Both the position numbers and the translations under genes were made by a program. Positions 1 to 8,416 of a stretch of 64,000 nucleotides of DNA are shown piece after piece (positions within the stretch are counted from its first letter, which is position 1; each line of letters opens with the position of its first letter). Source of the DNA: JABSSA01 sp039975755 (GTDB lineage: Bacteria > Pseudomonadota > Alphaproteobacteria > Rhodobacterales > Rhodobacteraceae); NCBI GenBank assembly GCA_039975755.1, contig JBDWGM010000102.1, positions 1 to 64,000 of the forward strand, given 5' to 3'. The notes under the pieces are model-generated. The model ran no database searches, was not told the origin of the DNA, and worked only from the letters and a program-made list of their open reading frames with translations.

Positions 1-627
1 TGAATTGATTTCTTCGATGTCTGGCAACAAATCACGGCGTGCTGCATCTGTCGTCGCGATTGCGGCTGCTCCGGCTGCCACTGCAGCAACGTTTTCATCA
101 CCGGTCTGCGCCGCTGGTTCGCTCGTCAGATCTTTTATAGCCTTTTCGACAAGACCATCGTCCACACCCGATCCCGGCTGTGTTTCAAGGCTATCTTGTT
201 CGCGAGCTTCGGTTTCCCGATCCGCTTCAGCTTTCAAGATTGCTTCGACCGACGAATCTAATTTGCGGGCTTGGGGTCCAGCTTCTGTATCTTCGGCGAC
301 GTCTTCCTTCGTTGCCTCGGCCGAACTATCCTCAGGATCTGAGCTTTCCGTTGGTTTTTTTACTGGCTTCTTCTTGGGTTTCGGCTTGGACTTGGCCCGT
401 TTTTTTGCAGCAGGGGGCTTGGCAGCTACATCGGCGTCGTCTTTGGATGGCGCTTTGTCTGGCGATGCTTCGGTTGATGTGGTGCCGCTTTCATCTGGCT
501 GGTGGTCTGGATGATTTTGGAACCATGTTGTCGAGCAACTGGAACATTGCACATCTCGACCTTCCGTCGGAATGACAGAGTCTGGGACGTCGTACTGCGC
601 ATCGCAGTTAGGGCAGATCAAGCGCAT
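1..627 (-). CDS. Zinc-ribbon domain protein, partial (C-terminus outside window)
   Basis: The frame is open from an ATG at 627 to the window edge (209 codons, no stop), so the gene is cut. The N-terminus MRLICPNCDAQYDVPD, with a second cysteine pair in QCSSCSTTW, is the MJ0042-type zinc ribbon common in alphaproteobacteria. From about residue 45 the chain is low-complexity, rich in Lys, Pro, Ala and acidic residues (AKSKPKPKKKPVKKP), as expected for a disordered linker before a C-terminal part that usually carries a membrane segment. It is divergent from ftsE. Function is unknown; metal binding is inferred from the CxxC pairs. Confidence 0.85.
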   Translation of the reverse strand, partial: MRLICPNCDAQYDVPDSVIPTEGRDVQCSSCSTTWFQNHPDHQPDESGTTSTEASPDKAPSKDDADVAAKPPAAKKRAKSKPKPKKKPVKKPTESSDPEDSSAEATKEDVAEDTEAGPQARKLDSSVEAILKAEADRETEAREQDSLETQPGSGVDDGLVEKAIKDLTSEPAAQTGDENVAAVAAGAAAIATTDAARRDLLPDIEEINS

Positions 628-769
628 CTTGTTTCCGGCTTCATTTTACGCCACAGCATATGAAGGGCAGGAGTCTTGTAAAAGGCCTAATTCGCCTTAA
701 GGCTGTGTAAACATAGATTAGATTGCTCCTGTCGCGGAACCACAACAGGGGTATTAGAGGCAAACGACA
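628..769. promoter_or_regulatory. Divergent intergenic region between zinc-ribbon gene and ftsE
   Basis: This 142-bp gap must hold the promoters for the divergent zinc-ribbon gene and the ftsEX operon. I see no clear consensus hexamers or operator palindrome, so no site is called inside it. Confidence 0.4.
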
Positions 770-1447
770 GTGATCGAACTAAAACAAGTGGCCTACAGCT
801 ACGGTGGAGGCGAGCTGTTATCGGACGTCTCGTTGAGCTTGGCGCCCGGGTCATTCCATTTTCTAACAGGGCCGTCTGGTGCTGGAAAAACCACGCTTTT
901 GAAACTGTGCTATGGGGCATTGCTTCCAACAAGTGGCAAGGTGTCATTGTTTGACAAGGATGTGCGTAGTTTGGATCGCGATGGGATCGCGCGGGTGCGT
1001 CGGCGCGTTGGTGTCGTGCATCAGGATGTCCAATTTCTGGACCATTTACCGGCCATTGAGAACATCGCCTTGCCGCTCACTGTCTCAGGTCGCCCAATTG
1101 AAAATGTTCAACAAGATCTTGATGACCTTGTCAGTTGGGTGGGCCTTGGCGATCGCGTAAATGCGCTGCCCCCTGAGTTGTCAGGCGGAGAACGCCAACG
1201 TGCGGGATTGGCCCGTGCCGTAATAATGTCGCCAGATGTCATTTTGGCGGACGAACCCACTGGGAACATTGATTGGGAAATGTCGCAACGCATTTTGACG
1301 CTGCTTGTTGAGCTGAACCGAATGGGGAAGACGGTATTGGTCGCGACGCATGATTTGTCGCTGATCCGAACTGCCAAGTCACAGGTTCAATCGCGCGTCC
1401 TGCGTATATCCAACCGAGGTGTCCAATTGGCTGGGGCGGATCTGTAA
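770..1447 (+). CDS. ftsE: Cell division ATP-binding protein FtsE
   Basis: ABC ATPase of the FtsEX complex, which couples ATP hydrolysis at the divisome to peptidoglycan hydrolase activation. At 225 aa it has the normal family length. Walker A is GPSGAGKTT (about residues 34-42), the ABC signature is LSGGERQRAGLARA (about 138) and Walker B is VILADEPTGN (about 159). The start is GTG at 770; no better start gives the conserved MIELKQVAYSY opening. The stop codon overlaps the ATG of ftsX (TAATG), so the two are translationally coupled. Confidence 0.95.
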   Translation: MIELKQVAYSYGGGELLSDVSLSLAPGSFHFLTGPSGAGKTTLLKLCYGALLPTSGKVSLFDKDVRSLDRDGIARVRRRVGVVHQDVQFLDHLPAIENIALPLTVSGRPIENVQQDLDDLVSWVGLGDRVNALPPELSGGERQRAGLARAVIMSPDVILADEPTGNIDWEMSQRILTLLVELNRMGKTVLVATHDLSLIRTAKSQVQSRVLRISNRGVQLAGADL

Positions 1448-2352
1448 TGAAGCAATTAAAGCATCTGAAAACGATTTTCACAGACCAATCAGCGGATCGC
1501 GTAGTGCCCTCATCAGGGATTACGGCCCGGCTGACCTTGTTTGTGTCGGCAGTGATGGCATTCTTGGCTGTCTTCGCGTTGGCGTTATCATTCGCTTCCG
1601 GGCGGCTTGCCAAAAGCTGGGGGCAAGATCTCGCAGGATCTGCAACCGTTCGAATTTTAGCACCGCCGGGACAAAGGGCCACGCAAACAGAAGCGGCTGT
1701 GAAAGTGCTGGAAACAACAGAAGGTGTTTTGGAGTCGCGACCGTTGTCTGATGGGGAACAACGTGCGTTGTTGTCGCCTTGGATCGGGGCGGACCTTCCC
1801 TTGGATGAATTGCCTATTCCTCGGCTGATTACGTTACAAATTGATCCCGAAACCTTTGATCCGGTCGGATTGCGCCTGAGACTAACAGCAGAAGTGCCAG
1901 GTGCGGTCCTTGATGATCATGGGCGTTGGCGTACACCGTTGATTTCTGCGGCCGGCCGGTTGCGATTGCTAAGCTTCAGTGTCGTCATTTTGATCGTTGC
2001 AGCCTTGGCGGCAATGGTAACGCTGGCTGCGAATGCAGCGCTTGCGGCAAATGCCAAGGTCGTGGCTGTGTTACGCTTAGTTGGTGCTACTGATCAGTTT
2101 ATTGAGGGCGCGTTCATCCGACGATTTACAATACGCGCTGCAACGGGGGCGGCATTCGGAACAGTCCTTGGTGTCGTTTTCTTGATTTTGATGCCTTCAG
2201 ATGAGGGGCCTGATGTTGCTGGATTGCTGACTGCGTTTGGCTTCCAAGGGTTTGAATGGCTTGTCCCCTTGATCCTTCCGGTGCTGACTGGCAGCGTGGC
2301 GTTAGTGGCCACAGCAGCAGCCGCCCGCAAAGCACTGAGAGACCTTGCCTAA
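1447..2352 (+). CDS. ftsX: Cell division protein FtsX (permease-like)
   Basis: Integral membrane partner of FtsE, 301 aa. Hydrophobic segments near residues 30-52, 178-205, 225-248 and 268-290 match the four-TM FtsX topology, with a periplasmic loop of about 120 residues between TM1 and TM2. The motif ANAALAANAKVVAVLRLVGA after TM2 is typical of FtsX. The start overlaps the ftsE stop, and the stop overlaps the ATG of the acyltransferase gene at 2352. FtsX normally signals to periplasmic amidase activators; none is encoded nearby. Confidence 0.93.
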   Translation: MKQLKHLKTIFTDQSADRVVPSSGITARLTLFVSAVMAFLAVFALALSFASGRLAKSWGQDLAGSATVRILAPPGQRATQTEAAVKVLETTEGVLESRPLSDGEQRALLSPWIGADLPLDELPIPRLITLQIDPETFDPVGLRLRLTAEVPGAVLDDHGRWRTPLISAAGRLRLLSFSVVILIVAALAAMVTLAANAALAANAKVVAVLRLVGATDQFIEGAFIRRFTIRAATGAAFGTVLGVVFLILMPSDEGPDVAGLLTAFGFQGFEWLVPLILPVLTGSVALVATAAAARKALRDLA

Positions 2353-3077
2353 TGATCCAATATATCCGCTCCGTTCTGTTTATCTTTCAGGTTTATTTGA
2401 TGATGCTTTTGATGGGCATTTTCTTTGCACCTTACGCAATTATCTCGCCAAACGGGGCACGCTTGGCTTGCAAAAGCTATTGTAAATGGACGTTCTGGAC
2501 GGCCAGTTGGATGGTTGGCGTAAAAGGAGAAGTCCGCGGCGATATCCCCGAAGGTGAAGTGATCATAGCGGCAAAGCACCAATCGTTTTTCGACATCATG
2601 TTGATTTTCCATGCCCTGCCTTCGGCGAAATTCATAATGAAGCGTGAAATCTTGTGGACGCCTGTGATTGGCCTTTACGCCAAACGGCTTGGTTGCGTTC
2701 CGGTTGATCGGGGTAAACGTGGGGCAGCGATCCAGAAAATGGTTGAAGACGTCGAGGCCGGTCACAGTCTTCCCGGTCAATTGATAATTTACAGTCAGGG
2801 CACGCGTGTTGCGCCGGGGGATTACAAACCCTACAAAGTTGGGACAAGTGTTCTGTACGAACAACTTGGACAACCCTGTGTACCGGTTGCCACGAATGTA
2901 GGTCTTTTTTGGCCACGCACAGGCATCATGCGCTATCCCGGTACAGGCGTTGTTGAATTCCTGCCAGCTGTTTTGCCTGGCAAAGATCGAGATACCTTTA
3001 TGGCTGATCTTGAGAAACAGGTCGAAGATCGTTCCAATGAACTCATGAAAGAGGCTGGTTTTGACCCGAAAAATTGA
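2352..3077 (+). CDS. plsC: 1-acyl-sn-glycerol-3-phosphate acyltransferase (PlsC family)
   Basis: Lysophosphatidic acid acyltransferase of phospholipid synthesis, 241 aa, inner-membrane associated. It has the catalytic HX4D motif in KHQSFFDIML (about residue 75), FIMKREI and VPVDRG as acyl-acceptor motifs, and SQGTR in place of the usual EGTR (about 150). The N-terminus is hydrophobic (residues 5-30). A longer in-frame ORF starts at 2256, but that start lies inside ftsX; ATG 2352 overlaps the ftsX stop and begins MIQYIRSVLF, as in homologues. It is the third gene of the ftsEX operon. Confidence 0.92.
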   Translation: MIQYIRSVLFIFQVYLMMLLMGIFFAPYAIISPNGARLACKSYCKWTFWTASWMVGVKGEVRGDIPEGEVIIAAKHQSFFDIMLIFHALPSAKFIMKREILWTPVIGLYAKRLGCVPVDRGKRGAAIQKMVEDVEAGHSLPGQLIIYSQGTRVAPGDYKPYKVGTSVLYEQLGQPCVPVATNVGLFWPRTGIMRYPGTGVVEFLPAVLPGKDRDTFMADLEKQVEDRSNELMKEAGFDPKN

Positions 3078-3666
3078 CTCTCTTGAAACGCTGAACACTT
3101 TGTACAAACAACCAGTGCTACATTCATTGCAAAAAGTGGCTGACCATCTGACACCGCTTTACCGACGTTGGATTGAAGGCGCGCGGTTTTGCATCCTGAG
3201 CACGGTTGGTCCCGGGGGGGTGCATGGAAGCCCACGCGGGGACGACGGTCCTGTGGTGCGTGTGCATGACGCTAAAACGATTATGATGCCGGATTGGCGT
3301 GGGAACAACCGGTTGGATTGTTTGCGCGATATCGTCTCAGACGGGCGCGCGGCGCTGCTGTTTCTGGTGCCCGGCACCAATACGACGGTCCGTGTCAATG
3401 GGCGTGCATTTCTGACAGATGACCCGGAATTATGCACCAGCTTTGAACAACGCGGGAAACATCCCGTCACAGTGATCGTGTTTGAAGTGGATGAGGTGTA
3501 CACCCAATGCGCCAAAGCGCTTCTTCGGTCCGATTTGTGGAACCGCAGTGACGCGGATGGTTTGCCCACGGTCGGTGACATACTGGCGGATATGACAAAC
3601 GGCGAACTAGATGCTGCCGAATACGACCGTAATTACGTTGTTAATGCGCAACCCCGAATGTGGTGA
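3061..3666 (+). CDS. Pyridoxamine 5'-phosphate oxidase-family FMN flavoprotein
   Basis: A 201-aa PPOX-fold protein, probably FMN-binding, resembling the MSMEG_1061-type subgroup. Seen: RFCILSTVGPGGVHGSPRGD (about 42-61), DWRGNNRLDCLRDI and FLVPGTNTTVRVNGRA, the split-barrel FMN/substrate strands. The start is TTG at 3061, preceded by AAAGAGG with 6-nt spacing; the gene overlaps the end of plsC by 17 bp, so it is the last gene of that operon. Substrate unknown. It is not pdxH: the PdxH signature is missing. Confidence 0.82.
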   Translation: MTRKIDSLETLNTLYKQPVLHSLQKVADHLTPLYRRWIEGARFCILSTVGPGGVHGSPRGDDGPVVRVHDAKTIMMPDWRGNNRLDCLRDIVSDGRAALLFLVPGTNTTVRVNGRAFLTDDPELCTSFEQRGKHPVTVIVFEVDEVYTQCAKALLRSDLWNRSDADGLPTVGDILADMTNGELDAAEYDRNYVVNAQPRMW

Positions 3667-3672
3667 AGATTT

Positions 3673-3702
3673 TGGCCCGGCGCATGAAACCACACCGGGC
3701 CA
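3673..3702. terminator. Hairpin between convergent PPOX and fasciclin genes
   Basis: TGGCCCGG (3673-3680) pairs with CCGGGCCA (3695-3702) across a 14-nt loop. It lies between convergent stops. No T-run follows on either strand, so it is at best a weak or Rho-assisted terminator. Confidence 0.4.
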
Positions 3703-3711
3703 TCTGACGAC

Positions 3712-4218
3712 TTAGGGCAAAAGCACTTTGTCGATCACGTGGATGACGCCGTTGGATGCAAAGATGTCGGCTGCCGTTACATTTGCGTCGTTGACTTTGA
3801 CACCAGTGCCAACTTTGCCAGCGTTTCCGTCAACATGAACTGTGCCACCCTGAACGGTCGCAACGGTCTGACGCGTGCCCAGAACGTCGCCTGCGGTCAC
3901 TTGTCCTGGCAGAACATGGTAGGTCAAAATCGAAACAAGCTGATCTTTGTTTTCTGGCAATAGCAGGTTTTCAACTGTTCCCGCTGGCAATGCATCAAAG
4001 GCGGCATTTGTTGGTGCGAAAACGGTGAAAGGTCCGGGCCCTTTTAATGTTTCAACCAAGCCAGCGGCTTGTACGGCCGCAACCAGTGTTGAAAAATCTG
4101 GGTTTCCGGCGGCAATATCGACGATGTCGTCGCCACCCGATTGTGTTTGCGCGCATGCGCCCAATGCAAACGCGAGGCTGACGCCCCCCAAAAGCTTAAT
4201 GATGTTCCGACGTTGCAT
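3712..4218 (-). CDS. Fasciclin (FAS1) domain lipoprotein
   Basis: A 168-aa secreted protein with a single FAS1 domain, a fold linked to adhesion or extracellular matrix. The N-terminus MQRRNIIKLLGGVSLAFALG followed by AC is a lipoprotein signal with lipobox ALGAC. FAS1 motifs: FSTLVAAVQAAGL, GPGPFTVFAPTNAAFDALP, LTYHVLPGQ and NGVIHVIDKVLLP at the C-terminus. It stands alone on the minus strand, downstream of lpdA but separated from it by a terminator at 4340-4371. No partner is visible. Confidence 0.92.
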   Translation of the reverse strand: MQRRNIIKLLGGVSLAFALGACAQTQSGGDDIVDIAAGNPDFSTLVAAVQAAGLVETLKGPGPFTVFAPTNAAFDALPAGTVENLLLPENKDQLVSILTYHVLPGQVTAGDVLGTRQTVATVQGGTVHVDGNAGKVGTGVKVNDANVTAADIFASNGVIHVIDKVLLP

Positions 4219-4339
4219 AACTATTCCCTTTCAATGTCCCACCCAGGTTTGGGCGCTTTTTGGCGACACAAGTCTTTTCATCGCTTGTCGGCCGCTGTTT
4301 AGAACTACGCAGGGTTGGAAAAATTGGACCAAAATTAAA

Positions 4340-4371
4340 AAATGCGCCGGCGCATGGTCGCCGACGCATTT
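4340..4371 (-). terminator. Intrinsic terminator of lpdA
   Basis: AAATGCG-C-CGGCG (4340-4352), loop CATGGT, CGCCG-A-CGCATTT (4359-4371): a 12-bp stem with one mismatch. On the minus strand it is followed by TTTTTTAATTTT. It ends the sucAB-lpdA transcript. Confidence 0.85.
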
Positions 4372-4395
4372 GATTTTTCTGGCTTTAATCAGAAA

Positions 4396-5784
4396 TTAGC
4401 TGTGGATCGGGCCATCGCCACATGCCAGCGCCGCTTCACGCACGGCTTCTGAATATGTCGGGTGCGCGTGGCAGGTCATTGCAAGATCTTCAGCAGATGC
4501 GCCAAATTCCATGGCAACACAGACTTCGTGGATCAAATCGCCTGCCGCAGGGCCGATAATATGTGCGCCCAAAATACGGTCCGTATCAGCATCTGCCAGG
4601 ATTTTCACAAACCCGTCGCCTGCAAAATTTGCCTTTGCCCGTCCGTTGCCCATAAAGCTGAATTTGCCAATTTTGTAATTTTTGCCAGCGTCTTTCAGGT
4701 CCTGTTCGGTCGCTCCGACATTGGCGACTTCTGGGTGTGTATAGATAACGCCGGGAATGACGCCATAATTGACATGCCCATGTTTGCCCGCGACTTGCTC
4801 TGCCGCCGCCATACCTTCGTCTTCGGCTTTGTGGGCAAGCATCGGACCGTCGATCACGTCGCCAATGGCATAGATGCCTTTTACATTGGTTTGCCAATCG
4901 CCGCCGACTTTGATCTGACCACGGTCAGACATTTCAACGCCCAGTTTGGCAAGGCCAAGACCGTCAGTGAACGGCTTGCGCCCAGTGGCGACCAGAACGA
5001 CATCCGCATCCAGAACATGTTCGCTTTCGTCCTTGCGCAGCTTATAATGCACTTTGGCCTTGGTTTTGGTTGCTTCAGTCTTTTGAACCGCAGCGCCCAT
5101 GATAAAATTCAGACCCTGTTTCTTAAGCGTGCGTTGGAATACCTTTTGTATTTCTGCGTCCATTCCGGGCGTAATCGCGTCCAAGAATTCGACGACCGTC
5201 ACTTCGGAACCCAGACGTTTATAAACAGATCCCAGTTCCAATCCGATGACACCAGCCCCGATAACAGCCATCTTTTTTGGTATTTTGTTAAGTGTCAGCG
5301 CACCGGTAGATGTCACAACGACTTTTTCGTCAACTTCGACACCGGGAAGCGATGAAGGTTCTGAACCTGATGCAACGATGATGTTTTTGGCCTCGTGCAC
5401 TTCATCGCCGACTTTGACTTTACCGGGTTCAGGAATCGATCCCCACCCTTTGAGCCAATCGATTTTGTTCTTTTTGAACAGAAATTCGATACCCTTGGTG
5501 TTCTGCGCAATCGTGTCCTGTTTATAGGACTGCATCTGTTTCCAATCTACCGAAGGGCTTTTGCCCTTAAGCCCCATGGCCGTAAAGTTGTGTTCCGCTT
5601 CATGCAACATATGCGAGGCATGCAACAGCGCCTTGGACGGAATGCACCCAACGTTCAGGCAGGTTCCGCCAAGGGTTTCATTGCCTTCAACACATGCCGT
5701 CTTGAAGCCAAGCTGAGCACATCGAATTGCGCAGACATAGCCGCCGGGGCCGCTGCCGATAATGATTACGTCGTAGGATGCCAT
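4396..5784 (-). CDS. lpdA: Dihydrolipoyl dehydrogenase (E3)
   Basis: FAD/NAD disulfide oxidoreductase that reoxidises the dihydrolipoyl arm of 2-oxoglutarate dehydrogenase. At 462 aa it has the family length. FAD motif GSGPGGYVCAIRCAQLG (about 10), redox pair GGTCLNVGCIPSKALL (about 40), NAD motif VIGAGVIGLELGS (about 180) and the C-terminal HAHPTYSEAVREAA catalytic His-Glu. The open frame extends upstream to 5835, but MASYDVIIIGSG at 5784 is the conserved start and is preceded by AAGGAAAG. It is the last gene of the suc block, after two small membrane-protein genes. Confidence 0.97.
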   Translation of the reverse strand: MASYDVIIIGSGPGGYVCAIRCAQLGFKTACVEGNETLGGTCLNVGCIPSKALLHASHMLHEAEHNFTAMGLKGKSPSVDWKQMQSYKQDTIAQNTKGIEFLFKKNKIDWLKGWGSIPEPGKVKVGDEVHEAKNIIVASGSEPSSLPGVEVDEKVVVTSTGALTLNKIPKKMAVIGAGVIGLELGSVYKRLGSEVTVVEFLDAITPGMDAEIQKVFQRTLKKQGLNFIMGAAVQKTEATKTKAKVHYKLRKDESEHVLDADVVLVATGRKPFTDGLGLAKLGVEMSDRGQIKVGGDWQTNVKGIYAIGDVIDGPMLAHKAEDEGMAAAEQVAGKHGHVNYGVIPGVIYTHPEVANVGATEQDLKDAGKNYKIGKFSFMGNGRAKANFAGDGFVKILADADTDRILGAHIIGPAAGDLIHEVCVAMEFGASAEDLAMTCHAHPTYSEAVREAALACGDGPIHS

Positions 5785-5878
5785 GAGGAGCCCTTTCCTT
5801 GAAAACGGGATATGCAGGCAGGGGGACGTTTGCACAGATTGTGCGACCCTCTGTGCGAAAGTTTGAAAATCAGTGTGG

Positions 5879-6289
5879 TCATATCAGCGCCGCCAGCAAC
5901 ATCGCAGTTGTGGACAACATCCCGACGGCCCAAATCAGCGAACGCCAAGGCACTAGTCCGAAGGCATAAGCAGGGACGTAAAGGATGCATGAAGCGAGAT
6001 AAAGGTAAGCGCATGTTTGCGTGAAAGCTGTGGAGTGTTCGGCCAGCGTGACAACCACAACGGCGATTGTGAACAAGATCAGCGCCTCGTAATGGTTGTT
6101 CATGGCGCGCCACAAACGACCAGTGCGTGGGCTGACCTGTTCCGCAAGTGGCTTATCCAACCGTTGCGCATCACGTGGGCCCAGAGTTTTGCCAAAACCC
6201 AGTTCGACGTTTGCAGGAACTGACATCAAGACGAATTGCACGACTTGCAACAGCGCGGCCAAGCAAAGAGCTGTTAGTTCGGGTGTCAT
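5879..6289 (-). CDS. MAPEG family membrane protein
   Basis: A 136-aa four-TM protein. RLWRAMNNHYEALILFTIAVVV (about 57-78) carries the MAPEG signature of a helix with RAxxNHxE. MAPEG proteins include glutathione-dependent detoxification enzymes, but the bacterial members are mostly uncharacterised, so no reaction is assigned. The start overlaps the stop of the preceding membrane-protein gene (ATGA). The pair sits between sucB and lpdA, probably in the same transcript. Confidence 0.85.
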   Translation of the reverse strand: MTPELTALCLAALLQVVQFVLMSVPANVELGFGKTLGPRDAQRLDKPLAEQVSPRTGRLWRAMNNHYEALILFTIAVVVVTLAEHSTAFTQTCAYLYLASCILYVPAYAFGLVPWRSLIWAVGMLSTTAMLLAALI

Positions 6290-6669
6290 GACCGCCCAAG
6301 CTCCTTCTTGCGAATGAGATAGAAAAGCACTGACGCCTCAACCAAGATCGTCGCCGGATGGCGTAAGAGGCCGACCAGTGTCAGGCCTTGTCCTTCGAAA
6401 GGGTCCGCACCTAAAAAGTAGTGCAAGCGATAGGCTAAAGCATGGATCAAGAACAGCCAAAGTGCCGCCGTTGAACGCAGCCACAGGGCAAGGGCAATGG
6501 CAATGGGCAAGGCAACTGCAGGCGAGATACGGAAAAGACCGGGTAGGCCGTCTTGCAGTTCAGCGGTCATGCGGGGCAAATTGAAGACCACAAATTCATA
6601 CAGAACAAATGCAGCTAGGATAGTTCCGAGCCCGCACGCGATCCAATATGATAATTTGGCAAGAGACAC
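6286..6669 (-). CDS. Small integral membrane protein, unknown function
   Basis: 127 aa with hydrophobic segments near residues 8-28, 45-62, 64-85 and 100-120. The sequence FRISPAVALPIAIALALWL is clearly membrane-spanning. I do not recognise a family. It overlaps the MAPEG gene by 4 bp and follows sucB by about 240 bp, so it is likely co-transcribed with lpdA. ATG 6669 is the only good start. Confidence 0.7.
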   Translation of the reverse strand: MSLAKLSYWIACGLGTILAAFVLYEFVVFNLPRMTAELQDGLPGLFRISPAVALPIAIALALWLRSTAALWLFLIHALAYRLHYFLGADPFEGQGLTLVGLLRHPATILVEASVLFYLIRKKELGRS

Positions 6670-6912
6670 GTCATCGCATTCCTAGTTTGCCGGCAGTAAT
6701 ATTCGTGCCCCGAAGATCTGACGATGACGACGGGATGTAAGAGACATCCCTCTGGTCCGAAGGCCGCCGAAAAGGGCTGCGTCGCAGGTGACGAATTTGC
6801 GTTTGATTCATGGAAATCTTAACGTTTTCAGCAGATAGTCCCAACCCGAGATCAGTTTGCATGCAGGCAAACCGATCCCGAAGTCGTTTTGAATTACGCA
6901 ATTCGAATGGCA
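6670..6912. other. Intergenic region between sucB and membrane protein gene
   Basis: A 243-bp gap on the minus-strand operon. An 81-codon open frame crosses it but its translation is Arg/Ser-rich without a recognisable domain. I see no strong terminator here, so read-through from sucB to lpdA is likely. Confidence 0.4.
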
Positions 6913-8412
6913 TCAAAGATCCATTAACAGCCTGCGCGGGTCTTCCAGAGCTTCTTTCACGCGCACAAGGAATGTCACAGCGCCTTTGCCGTCAACGATG
7001 CGGTGATCGTAAGACAGCGCCAGATACATCATCGGGCGGATCACCACCTGACCGTTGATCGCCATGGGGCGATCTTGGATTTTATGCATCCCAAGAATAC
7101 CAGATTGAGGCGGGTTCAGGATCGGCGAAGACATCAGTGATCCATAGACGCCACCATTCGAGATGGTGAATGTGCCGCCTTGCATTTCTGCCATGCTCAG
7201 TTTTCCATCACGGGCGCGGGCGCCTTTTTCGGCAATGGCTTTTTCGATGGCAGCGAAAGACATCGTATCTGTGTCACGGATCACCGGAACCACAAGCCCT
7301 GTAGGCGTTCCAGCCGCGATGCCCATGTGGACGAAGTTTTTATAAACGATGTCGGTGCCGTCGATTTCGGCATTCACTTCGGGCACTTCCCGAAGGGCGT
7401 GGCAGCACGCCTTGGTAAAGAACGACATGAAACCGAGTTTCACACCATGCTTTTTCAAGAACAGGTCTTTGTATTCGCTACGCAAAGCCATGACCTCGGT
7501 CATGTCCACCTCGTTATAGGTGGTCAGCATGGCGGCTGTATTTTGGCTGTCTTTCAAACGGCGCGCGATGGTTTGGCGCAGGCGAGTCATTTTTACCCGT
7601 TCTTCGCGAGACGCATCATCTGCAGGAACTGGCGCGCGCGGAATATTGGTCGGGGCCGCCGCAACTGCAGCAGGTGCTGCCTTGGCCGCCGCCGCTGCAT
7701 TAGCAACGTCAGATTTCATAATGCGCCCGTCACGTCCGGACCCTTGAACTTGATCTGCGGAAAGTCCCGCTTCGGCCATGGCTTTTTTGGCAGATGGCGC
7801 GTTTTCCACATCCTTTGAAGTCGCAGCTGCCGAAGGTGTTGCCGCCGCTGGGGCAGGGGCTGCCGCAACAGCACCGCCCGAAGAAGACAAGGTCGCCAAT
7901 TTGGCAGATGCGTCGACGGTTGTGCCTTCGGGTGCCAAAATCTCAGTCAATACACCAGCGGTTGGTGCAGGAACCTCGACCGAAACCTTGTCGGTTTCGA
8001 GTTCGCATAACATTTCGTCCTGCGCCACGCTGTCACCGACAGCTTTGAACCAAGTTGAAACCGTTGCCTCTGAAACGCTTTCGCCCAGCGAGGGGACCAT
8101 CACGTCAATGCTGTCACCGCCAGTTGTGGCAGGTGCTGCCTTTGCCGCGCTTTCAGCGGTAGGAGCTGCGCCAGCACCTTCGGTGATTGTTGCAAGCAAT
8201 GCATCAACCCCAACGGTTTCTCCTTCGGCAGCCACGATGTCACCCATGACACCGTCCGCAGGCGATGGAACTTCGACTGTGACTTTGTCGGTTTCCAATT
8301 CGCAGAGCATTTCATCAACCGCCACAGCTTCGCCAGGTTTCTTGAACCAAGTTGCAACTGTTGCTTCTGTGACGCTTTCGCCCAAGGTGGGGACGCGGAC
8401 TTCGATCGTCAT
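6913..8412 (-). CDS. sucB: Dihydrolipoyllysine succinyltransferase (2-oxoglutarate dehydrogenase E2), two lipoyl domains
   Basis: E2 core of the 2-oxoglutarate dehydrogenase complex, 499 aa. It has two lipoyl domains, each with the lipoylated lysine in ELETDK: residues 1-77 (CELETDKVTVEVP) and about 104-180 (CELETDKVSVEVP), joined by Ala/Pro linkers. Then comes an E1/E3-binding domain (NAPSAKKAMAEAGLSADQVQ) and a catalytic acetyltransferase domain ending in SYDHRIVDGKGAV with the active-site His and Asp. Most sucB products have one lipoyl domain; two are, from memory, usual in Rhodobacteraceae. The start is 4 bp after the sucA stop. Confidence 0.97.
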   Translation of the reverse strand: MTIEVRVPTLGESVTEATVATWFKKPGEAVAVDEMLCELETDKVTVEVPSPADGVMGDIVAAEGETVGVDALLATITEGAGAAPTAESAAKAAPATTGGDSIDVMVPSLGESVSEATVSTWFKAVGDSVAQDEMLCELETDKVSVEVPAPTAGVLTEILAPEGTTVDASAKLATLSSSGGAVAAAPAPAAATPSAAATSKDVENAPSAKKAMAEAGLSADQVQGSGRDGRIMKSDVANAAAAAKAAPAAVAAAPTNIPRAPVPADDASREERVKMTRLRQTIARRLKDSQNTAAMLTTYNEVDMTEVMALRSEYKDLFLKKHGVKLGFMSFFTKACCHALREVPEVNAEIDGTDIVYKNFVHMGIAAGTPTGLVVPVIRDTDTMSFAAIEKAIAEKGARARDGKLSMAEMQGGTFTISNGGVYGSLMSSPILNPPQSGILGMHKIQDRPMAINGQVVIRPMMYLALSYDHRIVDGKGAVTFLVRVKEALEDPRRLLMDL

Positions 8413-8416
8413 GTTC

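Noticed and set aside
6671..6916. 81-codon minus-strand frame between sucB and the membrane protein
   Set aside because: Arg/Ser-rich translation without domain or signal; treated as intergenic.
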